Assembly: GCA_013398295.1 (NCBI GenBank)
Contig: VZSF01006871.1
Coordinates: forward strand, 61,264-125,263
Direction of reading: 5' to 3'
DNA length: 64,000 nt
Origin: Chionis minor
Lineage: Eukaryota; Chordata; Aves; Charadriiformes; Chionididae
Positions 1-15,300 of this stretch are shown piece after piece. The stretch's first letter is position 1, and every line of letters starts with the position of its first letter. The position numbers and the translations under genes were made by a program. Below the pieces are notes generated by a model. That model was not told the origin of the DNA, ran no database searches, and saw only the letters and a list, made by a program, of their open reading frames with translations.

Positions 1-145
1 TTCTTAGTCTTGGAATCATAGTAACTGACTTTTAAACAGTGTATTAAGATTGGCAAATTTGTATCTCAGAAAAAACCCTTTTTTATGAATAAGGTTACAT
101 CAAAGCGTATTTTGATGAGCACTTATTTTCAAAGAATATAAATAC

Positions 146-324
146 CTTCCCATTCATCTTTGATGTTGTCTCGGACATTCAAATTAATTGTAACATCTGC
201 TCGTACTCGCATGGGCCAGTTTTCACCAATATTGGGCTTTGCCACCTCCACCACTGTGAAAGAGACAATGGGTTGTGCCATCCTAGCCCATCCACCAAAG
301 ACCACACCTCCGTATTCCGATAAC
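146..324 (-). CDS. AQR: AQR coding exon 17 (residues 498-557 plus 1 nt)
   Basis: Finishes Trp498, then [40 protein letters not shown] and [19 protein letters not shown]. The acceptor is TTTTTTAG and the donor GTATTT (140-145). The residue after Trp498 is Leu where I remember Gln in human. The next exon, continuing toward the helicase core, lies left of the window; bases 1-139 are intron 17. Confidence 0.95.
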
Positions 325-3300
325 CTAAAAAAACCCCACAAAAACAAAGCCCCCCCCAACACCAAAATTTTGTTAGTCATTATCTGATAACCGATTCAGT
401 TCTTTTTTTAAACTGTGAAACGATTTACCTCACAGTCAGCTCTAAGACAAAAGTAGAAGTCTTAATTTTCCACACTACTGAAGTAGATTCACATAATCTG
501 CGTTTTAGAACTGAAGCGTAATATGAACTGATTTATTCTTCTATTTCAAGAAACAAAGGCAACTTGTGCTGGCATTATAAAAAAACCACAAAAAAACCCA
601 ACAAAACCAAATGAAATAAAAACTCAGAGAGAGAAGAAAAAGGGAAGACAGCAAAAAGGAACTCCTGAATATGTGACATCACCCTGAATAATCCCTTGAA
701 ATCTACAGACGATCAAAACGTGGCAGAACACTCAATAACACCTCCCATAAACCAGAAGAGTTCGTGGTAAAGTTTCCAGATTTTGTAGTGTCAGCCAAGG
801 CTTAGTACTTTCAGAAAACTAAATCATGTGTCTAAACACAACAAAGGTTGGTTGTTAGCATGCAGCATACTGTTTTAACACATCTACAGGGACACATATC
901 AATGTACTCAGAAAAGTCATCCCACAGGATGGCAACACCTTATGGAAGAAGTTAGTACAAAACATAGTATCTATGTAATAATTTAAAATACACTTGTTGC
1001 TATACTATATACATAAGATCAGTTATTCATTCTTGAATGCACTTTGATTACAATTGAAGTTGAACTGACTGGTTTGCATCAGTTAATAAATCTTACCATG
1101 GTTTCATCCTACTGACACTGTCTTCAATGTCCTGTCTGATTTCATAGGTAGATTCTAAGCGGAAGAGATTGAAGTTCCTCAGCAGGTAGTCATGAAGAGT
1201 CAGAAACTGTAGATTCAATTTGGGGAGTGCAAGACAGCCTAAGGGGGTAAGGGTGGAAGGGAAGAGGTAATTGATGGATAAAGAAAAAGATGATTAATTA
1301 ATATATTGGTTCTACAAATTCATAAATACATATACATGTTATTCTGTAACTGCCATAGTTATCCTGGGAGATTCTAAGAACTACTTTTTATAAATATATA
1401 CCACTAAAAATCACACATTTTTCAGGTTTTTTCTAAATGAACCTGCACAGGATTAAGGGAATTTTCATCCTTCTGGCAGTAATACAGCGAAATATCTAAA
1501 GACTGAATGCATCTCTGTATTCAGACTACAACAAAATTGATTTTATAAAAAATAATGGTACTTGGGGAACTCAACAATTAAGACCGCATTAAATAACAAT
1601 GAAAAAGGCTCATTAACTAATAAAATGCATGCATTATACAATTCCTCAATTCCAATCCTTTATGTTTATAGGAAGCCATGAAAACCATTACTGTAGAAAA
1701 AAGTTTAAGCCAAGAAATCAAATTCTAATACACAACTTTCCTCATAAGTTTGTTACTGTTAATAGATTTCTTTTTTTAAATGAGAATGAAAAACATGGAA
1801 AGATTAGATCTAACTAAATGAGTATTAAAATTCCGAGACAGGTTCTAAAGCTTGCACAGCTTTGGGGTAGTCTTAGATGCAAATTTTCTACAATAAAGAT
1901 TCTTATACATTACTCATTTAACATTACTGGACTAATGCTCCAGTTTGACACCTATGCTTAAGTCCTGTGAAAGCATCAGGCTTTTCTAGCATGCAATATT
2001 AACCTTGAAACTTTTCACTGGTATATGTACTGCATACTGGCTTTCACATGCATCGAGATACAATGGCAGTGAAGAACGGCATTAGAACACAGTAATTTCT
2101 ATTCTGGAAAGCCTCATGGTGATAGAATACTTTAACACATTTCTCAACATCAAGTAACAAACCCTGTCCTGTAAAGCTAGTTACACACACAAAGGGAAGG
2201 GCCTGAAGCAACACCTCTTTAAGGCTGCATTTATCAGTCAGATATTCTTCTCCCCCATTTTAAAAAAATAAAATAGAAACCATACGCCTCTTTCTTGGGC
2301 TAAATTACTCCTATTTAAGTTTTACACCAAAAGAACTTAGAACTTAAGAACACAAAAAAACCCCAACTTCAAGACCACAAAAGCAAAACTGTCTTGTTTG
2401 AAGTTAGGACTGGAGAACACATGGAGGTCAAAAACAGGAAGTGTAAACTGAAATTAAGAGAAGCAAAATAGAAAAATACTTGTAGCAGTCTGACAGCAAC
2501 AGAAATGCTTCACAACAGTACTATCAATAAAGAGATAACAGCAAAATTGTTCACCACAGGAGGAAACATTTCCATTAGCAATCACTGTTACTTGCCAAAA
2601 ATACATTCCAACATTAATAACATTTCTTTACCACATTTTTAAAGTCACAAAACAGCACAGAAACAGGTGTGATGAGCTGCTATTTCTTCCTTCCCCCTCG
2701 CAATAACACATATATTGTGGTTAATATATTTGACTAACAGAACATAAAATATATTCACAGTACATGAACAAGTTGAAGTACTGCAAAGTCAGCCTTTCCA
2801 ATACAGTCTGAAAGACAGTAAAGCTACCTTGTCTTGTATTTAAAAACCTGAATGTTCCAAAGCATTAAAGCAACCTATGTGTTGTTTAGTGAAATAAAAA
2901 ATAATCTTGGTTTATGTATTAATTTCCCAGAAATTAGAGCAATCACCCTGACTGGGGTTTTTGCTTTGGCTTTTCTGTTTGAGGGGGGAGTTGGTCTGGT
3001 TTTTTGTTGTTGTTTTGTTTTAGGTTGGGGGAGTGGTTATCTGTTTTTTATTGGGGTTTTGTTTCTGGTTTTTTTGAAAGGATAAACCCCCTATCAGAAG
3101 ACCTATTCTTCTGAAGAATCTGAATCAGCATTTAACTACCTGCATCATACTAAACATAAGTATTTTATCTCTTCTTGCGCAAATCTCTAGATGGCATTTG
3201 CATTGTATTTGTTCAGAAAAAGATCCTTTGTTGCCTATAACCCTGCCTTATCTAAAGGGGTCAAATTTCAAAAATATTTCTTCTTACTAATACTCATTCA

Positions 3301-6300
3301 CAGAGAATTTATCCCAAAAAACTAATTTAAGCTAAACAGCTGAACTTAAGGCTTATACCTACACAAAAACCCTCTGAATTAAAACTACGTGAAGGAGGGT
3401 ACAGAATACACACTGCTCAAACTGGAAACATACTTTATATTAGTCTTTAAAGATATATATTGCTATTTGGAATTTCCACATTCCAAATTAAAATTTTCAC
3501 ATTCCTAACGAAAATTCTCACGTTCCACATTAAACCAACAGTTTTTTAAAGTAGCTAGAGAAAAATATACATGCTGTATATTGCAAAGCTTAAAATTACA
3601 TAGTTTCTTGTTTGCAATACCTGCAGTTTACTTCCTCAATCATGAGCAGATCAAGGAAGAACGCCAGATTCTGAATTTAGTCACTAAAAGGTAGTGTACG
3701 CATTATGTGTACACTTCCACCTTGAATTAAGAGTAAGGTAACTAGTGTTAATTTCTTCCTATTACCACCCTTTTTTTCGTTTTAAAAAGGCTTTCTTGAA
3801 CACACTGAAGAGCAAAGCAGAGACAAAAGCTTTTCTGCAGCATGTTTACCACCCGTTTCACCTTACCGTAACTATCTGTGCCACAGCTGGTGGTATGGCA
3901 CATCTGTTACCCAGATTAGAAGGAAGTAAGTGTTTGTGTGAACGTAGGCCTTTGGATTTTTCTTTAAATCCACTACAAATTTGCTAACAATTTAATCTGA
4001 GAGTTCCTGATTCATAAAGCAAAAAAAGACAACCTTAATCTAAGATGCTGGAATATGCCAAAATACTGCATATACAAGGTCTGAAGACAGAATGAACACA
4101 GCCATCAGAACTGCTTTTTCTGTAGCATTTACTGAACTACTAATCATACCTTCTCCAGAATAATATTCAGTTGGTACAATATTTTCATCCCAAATAATCT
4201 TCTCTGTGGGATAAAGAGGCATCTGGTTGAGTTGCTGAATTTGAGATATTCGTCGCTCATGACGAGAAACCTGAAGAGAGGATGCATTTTAAACTTCCGT
4301 AAGTCAAAAAGAGACAATAAAATGATACACACACATTAATCCATAAGACTGCTGGTGGTCACGTGCCCTTTGGTCTCTCTTAAGTTCTGTGTTTGTGGTT
4401 TTTTTTAATTAAATATAAATAAATGCACACAGTGACATCAGAAGATGAACACACACGTAGTCTAAATATCAGTTATAGTACTAGAGTTAAACCATCATTT
4501 GGCTACTCAGCAGACCAAAAACGGCATGACAGAACTGAAAATATTCAGTCAAGCAGAGAATCAACTTCAAATTAAATTTATTTTGCTTTTCATTAAACAT
4601 ATGGTCAATAGCTAACTAGCACTGCTCATTCCGCAACTGCTAGTCTTAATTCCCTCTTTGCGAGAAAAAAAAAAAATTCATTCAATACTGCAATATGTCA
4701 CCTGAATAAATATCTCTTCATGGCAGCCACAAGAACCATATTAATTGCATCTAAACCTTAGGAAATTATGTGAAAGATTTTTTTTGTTATACACTGAATA
4801 TACAAAAAAACCCCTGAACACGTGCATCAAGCAGTATTTCAAATGGATGTGAGGAACCAAACAAGTACTGAATATCTAGGTCTGCTTTAGCAGGTTTTTT
4901 GTTTTTACAGGGACAAAGAGCAATAACATCTCCAGAAGAACTCAAAACTGTTGCTGAGACTGCTTATTTACCTTTACAACTACACCAAATACACACATAC
5001 TAGTTTCTCCGGGAAACTACATTTATAAGTATTTGAAAATGTTTAATTTACATGATTTTAAACCCCATCTTAGTATGCAGTTTACTGCTGTAACACTGCT
5101 GTTGTTCACAGGTGGTTCAGCAAAAGATCCTAAATGGCTACTTTACTAAAGCATAGTTGCTAGATTTAGCTATATGTTGAGTTTGCAATGAAAAAATCAA
5201 GTAATATTAATTATGTTTTTTTACCAGCAACTCCAGCAGAAAGTCCTTTTCATAGCTCGAGTCTTCCCCTTCCGGAAGGGGTGGTAGCAGGCAGAGGTAC
5301 GATGCCACCTGGTGGAGTACGTTTGAGCTGCACAGCAGAAAGACAAGATTGTATGACTGATACTTGAAACATGAAAGCAAACACTTCCAACTATGAATTT
5401 CATCAGACACCAGCAGTTACATATCAGTATTTTAAATGCAGTTTGAGACATTTGAAATATTTATTTTTAGAATTGTTACAAAGTACTCTAGAGCACTTCC
5501 ATGCATGAAGTGTGCTGGGCCACAGGTGTAGACACCACCACTCATCCACAATAAACAGAGCAAGGTGTGAATATTTGTTATTTCAAGAAACATACCTAAA
5601 ATTGGAACCAAACAACAGAGCACACATTGCCTTTGTCAAAACACAGACCTTTTAACCACAGCCTTTATAGTATAGTACAGTTAACACAGTGGTATGCTTT
5701 CAGGATTTCCATGGTAGTTTTTGTACAGAACAGAGTAACAAAAGCTAAATTAAAAAAGTTAGAGGTTAAATACCGTAAGTTAATTACTGCTACAACTACT
5801 AAGGTAATGGTAAAATAGCAATAGTAAATAGTAATGTTACTAAATAGTAATATTGCTAAAATAGTAATAGGAAAATAGCAGCTATCTATTTTCCAGAAAA
5901 CTAGTACTTTCTCACATTTATTAAGATAAAGGAAAATACAGATATTTTTCTTATACTGGAGTTCTAGCACTTTACTAGTGGATGTAAACCCTTCCCGTCT
6001 CTTAATTTCAGCAGATGTAAAGGCACCATGACAAGTCAGAAAGGCCTCGAAGTTACATGAGAAGGCACGTGGGAAGTCAGAAAGAAAAATGGCTAGAAAG
6101 TTGTTAAATTAAAACATACTGAGAACAAAGAATTTGAGTTTCATGTTAAATTTCGTTTTGGTAACTTACCTAAGGGGTCCAAATAACTTCACCAATGAGT
6201 CACGAGTATCTACTGCAGCTACGTTTGAGAGTGCAAAGTCATATAACTCTGGGAAATGCGCAAATGCTGCTCTCTACAAAAGACCCACACCCAAAAACTG

Positions 6301-9300
6301 AATGTAAGCATATTAACAAAGCAATTTAATAACAATCTAAATATTTATACAGAAGCATAGCTTCCCGATTCACAACACATAGCACCCTGTGGATGCCACC
6401 AGGATAGAAATAAAGACCAGGCGAAATCTGTTTTTCTTAGTTAGCACCATCTACTTCTTACTCCTGTGCTTCCACCACAGTATCTTTTTTATACACCCTC
6501 CTCTTAGCATTTGTTCTGTCATTAAAATAATTGTAGCCTTACAGACAACTAAGAAAAATAAGTAACTTGTTTAATTCAACCATGCTTCATTGATTTTTTT
6601 TTTGTTAAACTGATGGAAAAATTCTGAAAAGTGTAACTATCTTTATAAGACTACAAGTAAAGTGAATTTTTATTTTGACTCTTAGGTACAATGGACCTCT
6701 GTCGCTACCATGTGTGTACACTGATCTTGAAGAAATGGTGCCACCTACTGCATAATTGTAGGTTAAGTTCCTACAGCACTTAATTTTCCCTTCTGAGTAG
6801 ATTTAATGGGAACAGTTAATCTCAACAATATCGAATCAAAAAGTGGAGGTGTTTTTCTACAGTAAATTATTTAGTCATAGTTACACACATAACACTGAAG
6901 CATTAGTCTTTGGTATGGTATAGAAAGTCAAGTTAAAACTATTCCTGTAACTTAGTAAGAAAAACAACGAGTTTGTTTTGGGAAATAACTTAATGCCTAT
7001 TCCAGACACAAATTAGATTAAACCAAAACCAAATCCTTTCCCTCCCATAAGCACTTGCCATCTGCCTACCTGTAAAGAAGTAATTCTGTCATAGTGTATT
7101 GTTGTCATCTCATTCTCTGTCAAAGCATTTCCAGTCTGATCATTGATTTCAAAGCCGGTGTAGAATTTAAGCATATCTAAAAGCTGAGACATCATCCATA
7201 TAAATTAGTGGATTAACAATAAGAGACACCATACCACAAACAAAAACTCAATTTAAAAGAACAAATCTGGGCACTATGCACAAACAAGGGCTCCTCAATG
7301 ATCTTTAAGAAGTGGACTAAGGAGTGGTATCTAAATTTTATACTTGGCTGATGCACAAAATAACTTTAAGCCATCTCATCTACAAGCCATAGAAATTACA
7401 GCACAGCCCACAACCAATGCAGTTTCTTTCACCTACTAGGACTTGAAATGGGAACTAATTGCACTACATTGACCCAGACAGAGATTTACTGAGACACTGA
7501 ACCCAACTTATGGCTTGCTCCTACAAAAGGGAGAGGTCTTGCTCCCTCCTGCCCTCTCTGACGCCAGCTCTGGAATTCATCCTACCTCTCAATGAGATTA
7601 TCTAACTTGGAAGAAGAAAGTTATTCAGACGTACTGCTGGCTTTGTGTTCCATCAATACTGACCCTCAGAGAAACTGTACAAATGCCCGAGATGGGGACA
7701 GCAAGCAGCACGAAAAGCAGCTGAGATGCAGGAAAGGGAAGAGATCTTCAAATCCTGCTATAGAGCACAGTGTATTGTCCATGACTGAGTAAACCAAAGG
7801 ACAGTAGTGAGAAACAGCTGCACTGAGAACTGTCTGAGGTCAAAACAAAGCACAGAAGAACGCACTGCTGACAACTTCTGCTATCTATGGGCTAAAGCAT
7901 GCCCACAGCAGCACTGTTTTCTAGGTTATACTTTTAAGAACGCCTCAAAAACAGAGCCAAAAACGTAAGAGCAGTCACACACATAGGTACAGGTAAGAAA
8001 GAACTACCGTCTGAAGGATTTAAATAAACACGTAGTTTGCATCCATCAGAAAAAACTGTCTTAAATATAAAGCAAAATAATTGCAATATTCAGAGCCGTA
8101 TCAGAATGAAGAAGTTATTTTCACCAACTTTGTACCTCACCTGGCAAAAGAGATGACCCTCTTTCTCTCTTTTAGCAAGACTGGACAGGTAACAGTGAAC
8201 AACAAGATGGGAGTCATCCAACACTGTATTAAACCAGCGTCGTGTGGGAAGCAAAGCCTGTGGTAAACAACCTCAAATTAGAGTAAGCAGTTCTTAAAAA
8301 AAAAAAAATGTAAAAAAATCCTGGTTTCTCATAATTTTCCATTTCAAGAAAGCATATCAAGATAGATTGCTGCACAGTTATTTACATATCTAACACCCTA
8401 GCAGAGGTTCTCATATTAAAGCAGCATTTATAGATGCCAAGACACTGGTTTTATGCAGGTAGGCTGCTACAAATGCAGCCTTTCATGGGACTGGGAGCAC
8501 AGCGCAGACCTGCCATTAGGGAAACTGCATCCCACCAGTAACACAAGCACATTAAATAAAGCAAATGTTCTACTACTAAGTGTCTACATAATGACTGTGT
8601 GCTACAAAAGACATGTCAAAGTACTGCAACATTGTTTTCAACATTTGTTTTTTATACTAATTTCATTACTTTGAAGCTTGTCTTTCTGTACATTGCAAAC
8701 AGTGTTTCTGCTAAATATGGTATGGTATCTTCTATTCTTTGTAATTTGATACTCAAACTACATCAAGAATTTCTTGTATCTTAATTAAAAACCTATAAAA
8801 GTTTTTTGTAAACAAAACAGAGATCATTTGTTCTCAATGTTAATAGCTTAAGCTGCTATATGCAGCAACTGTTCAACAGCATATAGTAGTACACCTCAAC
8901 AATTCAAGGGAAAAATGAGTTGTTCTTGATGGAATCCACAGACTAAATTTAGAAAGCCAAAAAGCATCAACATGGTGTTTAGAAACAAGACAAAGAAAAT
9001 AAAAGAATCTGTAGTAGAAAATGTTAATTGACCTGCACAATAATTACAAAAAACAAACTCAGAAAACCGTAAGAACTTTCCATGGAGTCACTCCTTCCAA
9101 ATTATCAAATCATCAAGTTTTGATGACAGTCTATATACCTCAAATTAAAACAAGTATTCTGAAAAAGGCCTCAACATAGGTAAAAAGAGCCCGTTAACAT
9201 AGTTCATGTTACTGAGGTAAAAATACTTGGATTTACAGCTAATTTCTCATTTGCTTGTTCCAGTCATTTAAACAGGCTTCATAAACTGTCTAAATTCTAA

Positions 9301-12300
9301 CCTGTAATAATTCCTGTAATTCCTAGCAAAAACCAACATTGAATGTATGGCCTCTAAGCATTTTGGCTAACAACCAGACTTAAGTTTAACTTCAAATATA
9401 TGTTTTCTCTTATAAGACTATATTATGTCCATTAGGCAACAAGCTCTAATTTAAAGATTTCATTCTTTGCAACTACAAGCACAGGCTACTTAAAGTGACT
9501 TAGCAGAAGACGGCTAGCCTGTGTGAGTTCAGGATCAAGCCACTTCAAAAATCTCATATGCACAGCTGTGACATAACCACCTGCTAATTGGAATAAGGCT
9601 GTAATAATGACTTTACACATTTAAAACTTAGAAGAGTACGCCTGGTAACAGGTTGAAACAATTTAATAACTTACCTCAAGATCTAGCATGAGTTCAATGA
9701 ATCTCTCACAATAATGAACTTTATCCATAGAAATAGGACCTGGATAAGAAAAAAAAAATATTTTTTTTTCTGCAGTTGATCCACACCACAATATATTTGC
9801 ACTTGAACTAGTCTTTAAAAATGTTATAAAAGCTAATACTGGTATAATAGTAGCATTTAACATGATTAAAAAGTTAACTAGCACATTTTTCTATTTTTCT
9901 GAAATAATCCTTCTTTTCATTGCAAACCAGAAAAATTCTGGATCTAAGAAAGTATATGGAACCAGAGTTTCAGGAGTGATTTTATCCACTCTGAAAAAAG
10001 CAACCAATATGACATACAAAGATACAAATGGCTCACTAAGTTTAAGAACTTTTAACTCTGGGTACTCAAAAATACCTATTTAAAAGCTGCAATCAAGGTG
10101 TGTGCAAAAAGCCTTAACAATATTCAAACGTACGCAGTAGTGACTACTAAGGAGCCTTTAGAATCACGTCAAAGCACAACACAGACTGCTTTAATGAATA
10201 TCTATTTCTTAAAGCCTCCAAAGAACTGTTAATGTAAGTCTTCCTAAAACAGGTCTTGCATAATCAGGAAAACGGAGGGAATAAGAATTCATTCTGAGGA
10301 AGCCACAATACACTGAATCTCCCCTTTACAGCTCAGTTAAGAGCTGAAGTTTGCTAAGAGTTTAAGAGCAAAAAGCAGAACTCTTGGAAGTGATTTCACC
10401 CAAATTGTTCTGTACTTAGAGCATAATAAGCCTTTTTTATCAAAAGGCTAACACCTTACTGTACAAACACTTTTCCTTTCTAAATCAGGCAAGCATATAA
10501 TTTTGCTTGTCACAATGACTTATAAATCAAGAGCAGTCAAATCTTACAGAATTTTCACTTCACTTAGGCTTTTGTTCTTACCATAAATCAACCGTACTGA
10601 CAGAATAGAGCCTTATGATATGCATTTATACCACCTGTTTAACAAGCCATCTATGTATGTACAAAATGCTTTAATGCTGCAAGAAGGCTGTAAGCACACA
10701 ACAAAGAATATCAGTACCCAGAAATATTTTTTTATTAAGTCCATACCGAACAGAAGGAGCTTTCTGCTACTTCATTTTTAAAGCACACACAGATTTGAAT
10801 ACCAATTTTATATGAAATCCATGCAGACAGATATGGATTTCACTAAGACCCCATCCAAATAAGGTCTCCAACCTCAGGCTGGTATCCTAAGGAGTAGTTG
10901 CTTCAACAACAGAAAAAAAATTTAAGACAGATTACCAGATAACAAAGTAACATAAGAACCACAGTTACCTGAGACAGGTATTGATTTTAGCACAGAAATG
11001 AATTTCTGAATGAGCTGTGAAAGAAATCTTCTTTCCTGATACGCTCTAAAATGAGACATATGACAAAAGCATTAATACTCCTTAAATGCAGACTAGGAGT
11101 ATATTGTATCTTTCACTAATACAAAGTTAGCTACTTTAAAATTTATATAAAGGTAGCAGGTTGCTTTGAAACACACCTGAACTGTTTATATGGTAACTTT
11201 TCTCTACATTCAGGCAGACATTAGCAGAGTTTAAGTGTTTGGGCACAAAACTTATTAACAACCCATGGTTCTACTGAGTCAAAGAGAAGTTCGTCATCAC
11301 CTACACCTTACCACACTGCAATACAAAATTATTGGAGCATTCAACTTTGGTGAGATACACACAAATTTATTCAAATACTTGCATAAGCTATTTGCTTACG
11401 AGCTGAACATTTGCTAAAGGTCATGAAAAAAAAAAATGAGTAACTACACAAATATTCTCTTATGGCTTTCATCCTTTAGCTCTAAGATTTGGTATCACAA
11501 GTTCTCCAATCGAATAAAAAGAGAGTTCTGTAATAGTATTTTGCATAAAGACTACTGAAAAAAACAACCCCATAGTTTCCAGGAGACCACATATGATCAA
11601 TCCGTATTTGCCAGATTCATGGCTTTTTTTAAAAAAAGCCACGTTTTTTTTAATTGGAATAATTTATTTTAGCTAAAACACAATGAATGCATTAAGGGTT
11701 TTGGATTTAACAGGAAAAAAAGGTTTCTGTAACATACCGCATTCTTGCCTCCTCATCCATTTTCTCATCGTTTTTCTTAATTAGATTCCAGAATTTTCTT
11801 AGTTTTGGTGTCTTCTTCAGCTCTTGTTCCAGCCGTTTCTGAAATGTTAAAGTGGTACTCAGTTAACAAGAATCCTTGTTTTCATGAGAGATAAAAATAC
11901 AATCCGATTTATTAAAAAAAAGATTGTATAACTGAAATAAACAGCTGTCTCAGACTAATCTCAGTAAGTACTGTAAATATTGTAAAATGATGTTGTAATA
12001 CCTCTAGGGAGAGTCTAGCCATGGCTAGATGTCAGCTCCATTCCCCAGTTGCTGTGATCTTATGGCCTTATAGCTTGAAGAAGCTATAAGCAACAAAGCT
12101 CAGTTTTATGAAAAAATACATAACTAAATAATTACAATTACATGGAAATTTGAAACAAACAATAAAGAGCATTTTACAAAGCACACAAAAATATAATTCC
12201 ATAGCAGTGCAGAGAGCTTTAAATATTAGACTTCCGTAACAGTATGCCATAAGAATTCACTTTACAGGACTTTCATAATGCCTAGAAGATTAGATTGCCA

Positions 12301-15300
12301 GTTTACACTGTTATGCTTACAGGTTGTAGAGCCATCCACATCGGCAAGGAAATGAGCTGCTGCACCTGACTTCTGATCAAATCCACTTCCTGTTAGAAAG
12401 TTAGAACAGACAGAAAATGTTTGGGGGTTTTTGGGGGGTGTTTTGTTTTTGTTTTTTACAAAAAATTTCTTATTTTTCCTGACATCTTACAAAATACATC
12501 AATGTACATTACCATGTGACAAAACCATATCTGTTGTTGTATTAGATTTCACAACTTCGTATCAGGAAACTGCACAATAGCCCTAACTAGTAACATTTAA
12601 AACCGTTGATGACTTTTGCATTTTAGGATTCTGTTAGTTCTTAATACTTCATCAGGGGCCCCATCCATGTAAGTATTTTTAGCACAGAAGCTGATGAAAA
12701 CTGGTGTTTCTTCTTCAGTCACTTCTTGTTCTTGAACTGAATTGTCTTACTGCACTTTCTCTATTTGTTTTTACTCTATTCTTTCTCACCTGAAGCCCTC
12801 CCTCCTTTATCTAAAATAACTAATTTTATCTATAATTCATGTAACTTCAACTGTTGTTCCAAACATTCCTCTCCAACTCCGCTGGTGATCTGGATCCACA
12901 AAGTTTTCTTTCTCTCCTAAACTACTGGAAAACTTCCATTAACATCTTAAAAATGTCTTCATGGACAAACACTATTCTCAGCATTCTGAAACTTGACAAT
13001 TCAGTGCTCCTTACTTAAAACACTACTGTGATTATCCTGTTCTGCATTTCACGAAGAAGCACAGCTTCAAATAGCATCATGCTTTTACAAACACCTTTTT
13101 ACTGGTTTCCATATCATAAGAAACATGCTCTGCAAACATGATTCTGTACAGTCACTGTCAAACCCCCCTTTAAAGGGAAGATCCACTGTACCACGGCCAC
13201 TAGAGAAAAACACCACCTCAATAAACTATACACATAACATTCATGATGATTACTGGCTCCCATAATCACTCCTTATTCCAAAAATCAAATCATACACTTT
13301 CTCAATTGTTTTGCCTGCAATTTTGTTCTTTATTTGTGCAGACCCTGATTTTGACTGATACATCCTGTGTAAAGAAAAAACCCAGTAGCAAGAGAGGTAA
13401 CAGAGTACTGTTTCATAGAACAGCTAGTTCTCCTAATATTCTCCACACTTGCTGATTAGGATCTATAACTGTGTGTTTACACAACTTGGTCTAATGCTTT
13501 CTTAAAACTAACTAAAGAGATGTACAGATAGAAATATTATCTAAGCCTGGTTTCAAAAGTGAAAAAATTACTGTCTTTCTCAATAGTTAATGGAAATAAT
13601 TTTGTGCAATTTCCCAGCCAAACTAAAAAACGTACAGTAGTAAGTAACCTGCTTTTAAGTGTAAAGCACCTTTGCAAATATACTTTTTTTTAAAGCACAA
13701 TTTTAAATATGTCTGAGTATATGCTTTTAAATTGCATTAAGTGCCAATCCTCCAATTTCGAGTGTCTTTCATGACCTTGTGTCTGTCAGAGAAAACCAAA
13801 CATGAGAGAGAAAAAGCAAGAGTCAAAAAGAGGGGTAAGCGCCCTCCGGTACCATCCTCTTCCTTAAATGGGAATTTTGCTTTATCTGTCTTGTAAGAAG
13901 AAATTGCTCAAACTAAACTCCTATTAACACAGAACAGCATAACACTCTGGAAGTATTACAGTTACTTTTAACATACCAAACTATTGAAGCAGTGATCAAG
14001 GAAAAGCAGCAAGACTGTCTGTTCATGCAGGGAGTATTCACTGTCATTTTCAACAAGCGATGCCTCCAGTATGCATTTGAAAAAGAAGGGGAAGTGTTCT
14101 GGATTTTTTTTGAACGTCTAGGAATAGAAGAGAAAGTTGATTTTGAGTCAGGTTGATACAAACCATTTTAATCTTCATTCACATAACATAGCTTAAATTC
14201 TCTAAATCCATTTAAATCTACAAAAGGAAGGATTCATTTCCCTCGTTTTCATTTATTCTGACCAGGCAGCACAAACAAAACAGACTAATGATAGCCTCCT
14301 GACCGAGGCCCTCACACTATGGGAACTCTCTCAGTGGGCCTAGTGCCTTTTGTGTAGTCTAACACACGTGATGTACAAGACAAACTGAACAAGAAGCACA
14401 AGTGGAGTAGATTGTGTTGTGCAAATGTGTAACTGGTGATCACACAGAATTACTGTAAAATGACACAAGTTAGAATAGAATTGGTAGATTGTAGCCAAAA
14501 CTACAGCAGCTATTTAGTGATCTGCAAAAAGTCAGCAGGCAAAAACCACCAGGCATTAATTACAGTTGTGGAACTCCCATTCAGCTATCTAAGCCAGAAA
14601 AAGATAAACCAAATAGTTGTGGAGATAAAATAGTTTCTTTACAAGGGCAGTCGTGTACCAAATAACAAATTTAATGAAGCTGCTTGGAAAGTAATGTGCA
14701 CCTGTCATTTTGCATATGCATCATGAAGAAGTATACATGCCAGAACAAAAAAGGCACAGACATCATATGAGCAAGTTATTAATCCTTTGTGCTTTGTCAG
14801 CACTGGAGTAATGTCACTACTATTGGAGTAAGTGTGCTTCTGAAATAATGCTTGCATATGATTTCTAACTAGGCTCAGGTTGTTGAAATGACCTGTGAGA
14901 ACTGGACAGTTTGTAGAAACACTGAATCATTTCTAAACCTATTACTACAAATAACAGCACACTGAGAAGCACAGTGAGAGATTATGCTAGTATAATATTT
15001 CATGCAAGAAAGCTACAAAACCATATTCACAGGTTTTAAGCAAGACACTACTGGATAGTATGCTAGACTTCCAGTGGTGCCTTCTTACAACCAGAGAAAT
15101 AGAAATCCTATTTTCTTTCAATATCAGAGCAAGAAATTCTCTACCAATGCCTGACACTTGTCAAGTGCCAAAAAAGCAAATGCTGTTCATTACGTAAAGG
15201 CATCACACAGCAGAACAAAGGAATTCCAGAAGGAATCACATAATTTTTTTTTGTCCATCCATTGTTTTTTCCAAAAAGAACAATATATGAGACATTCCAG

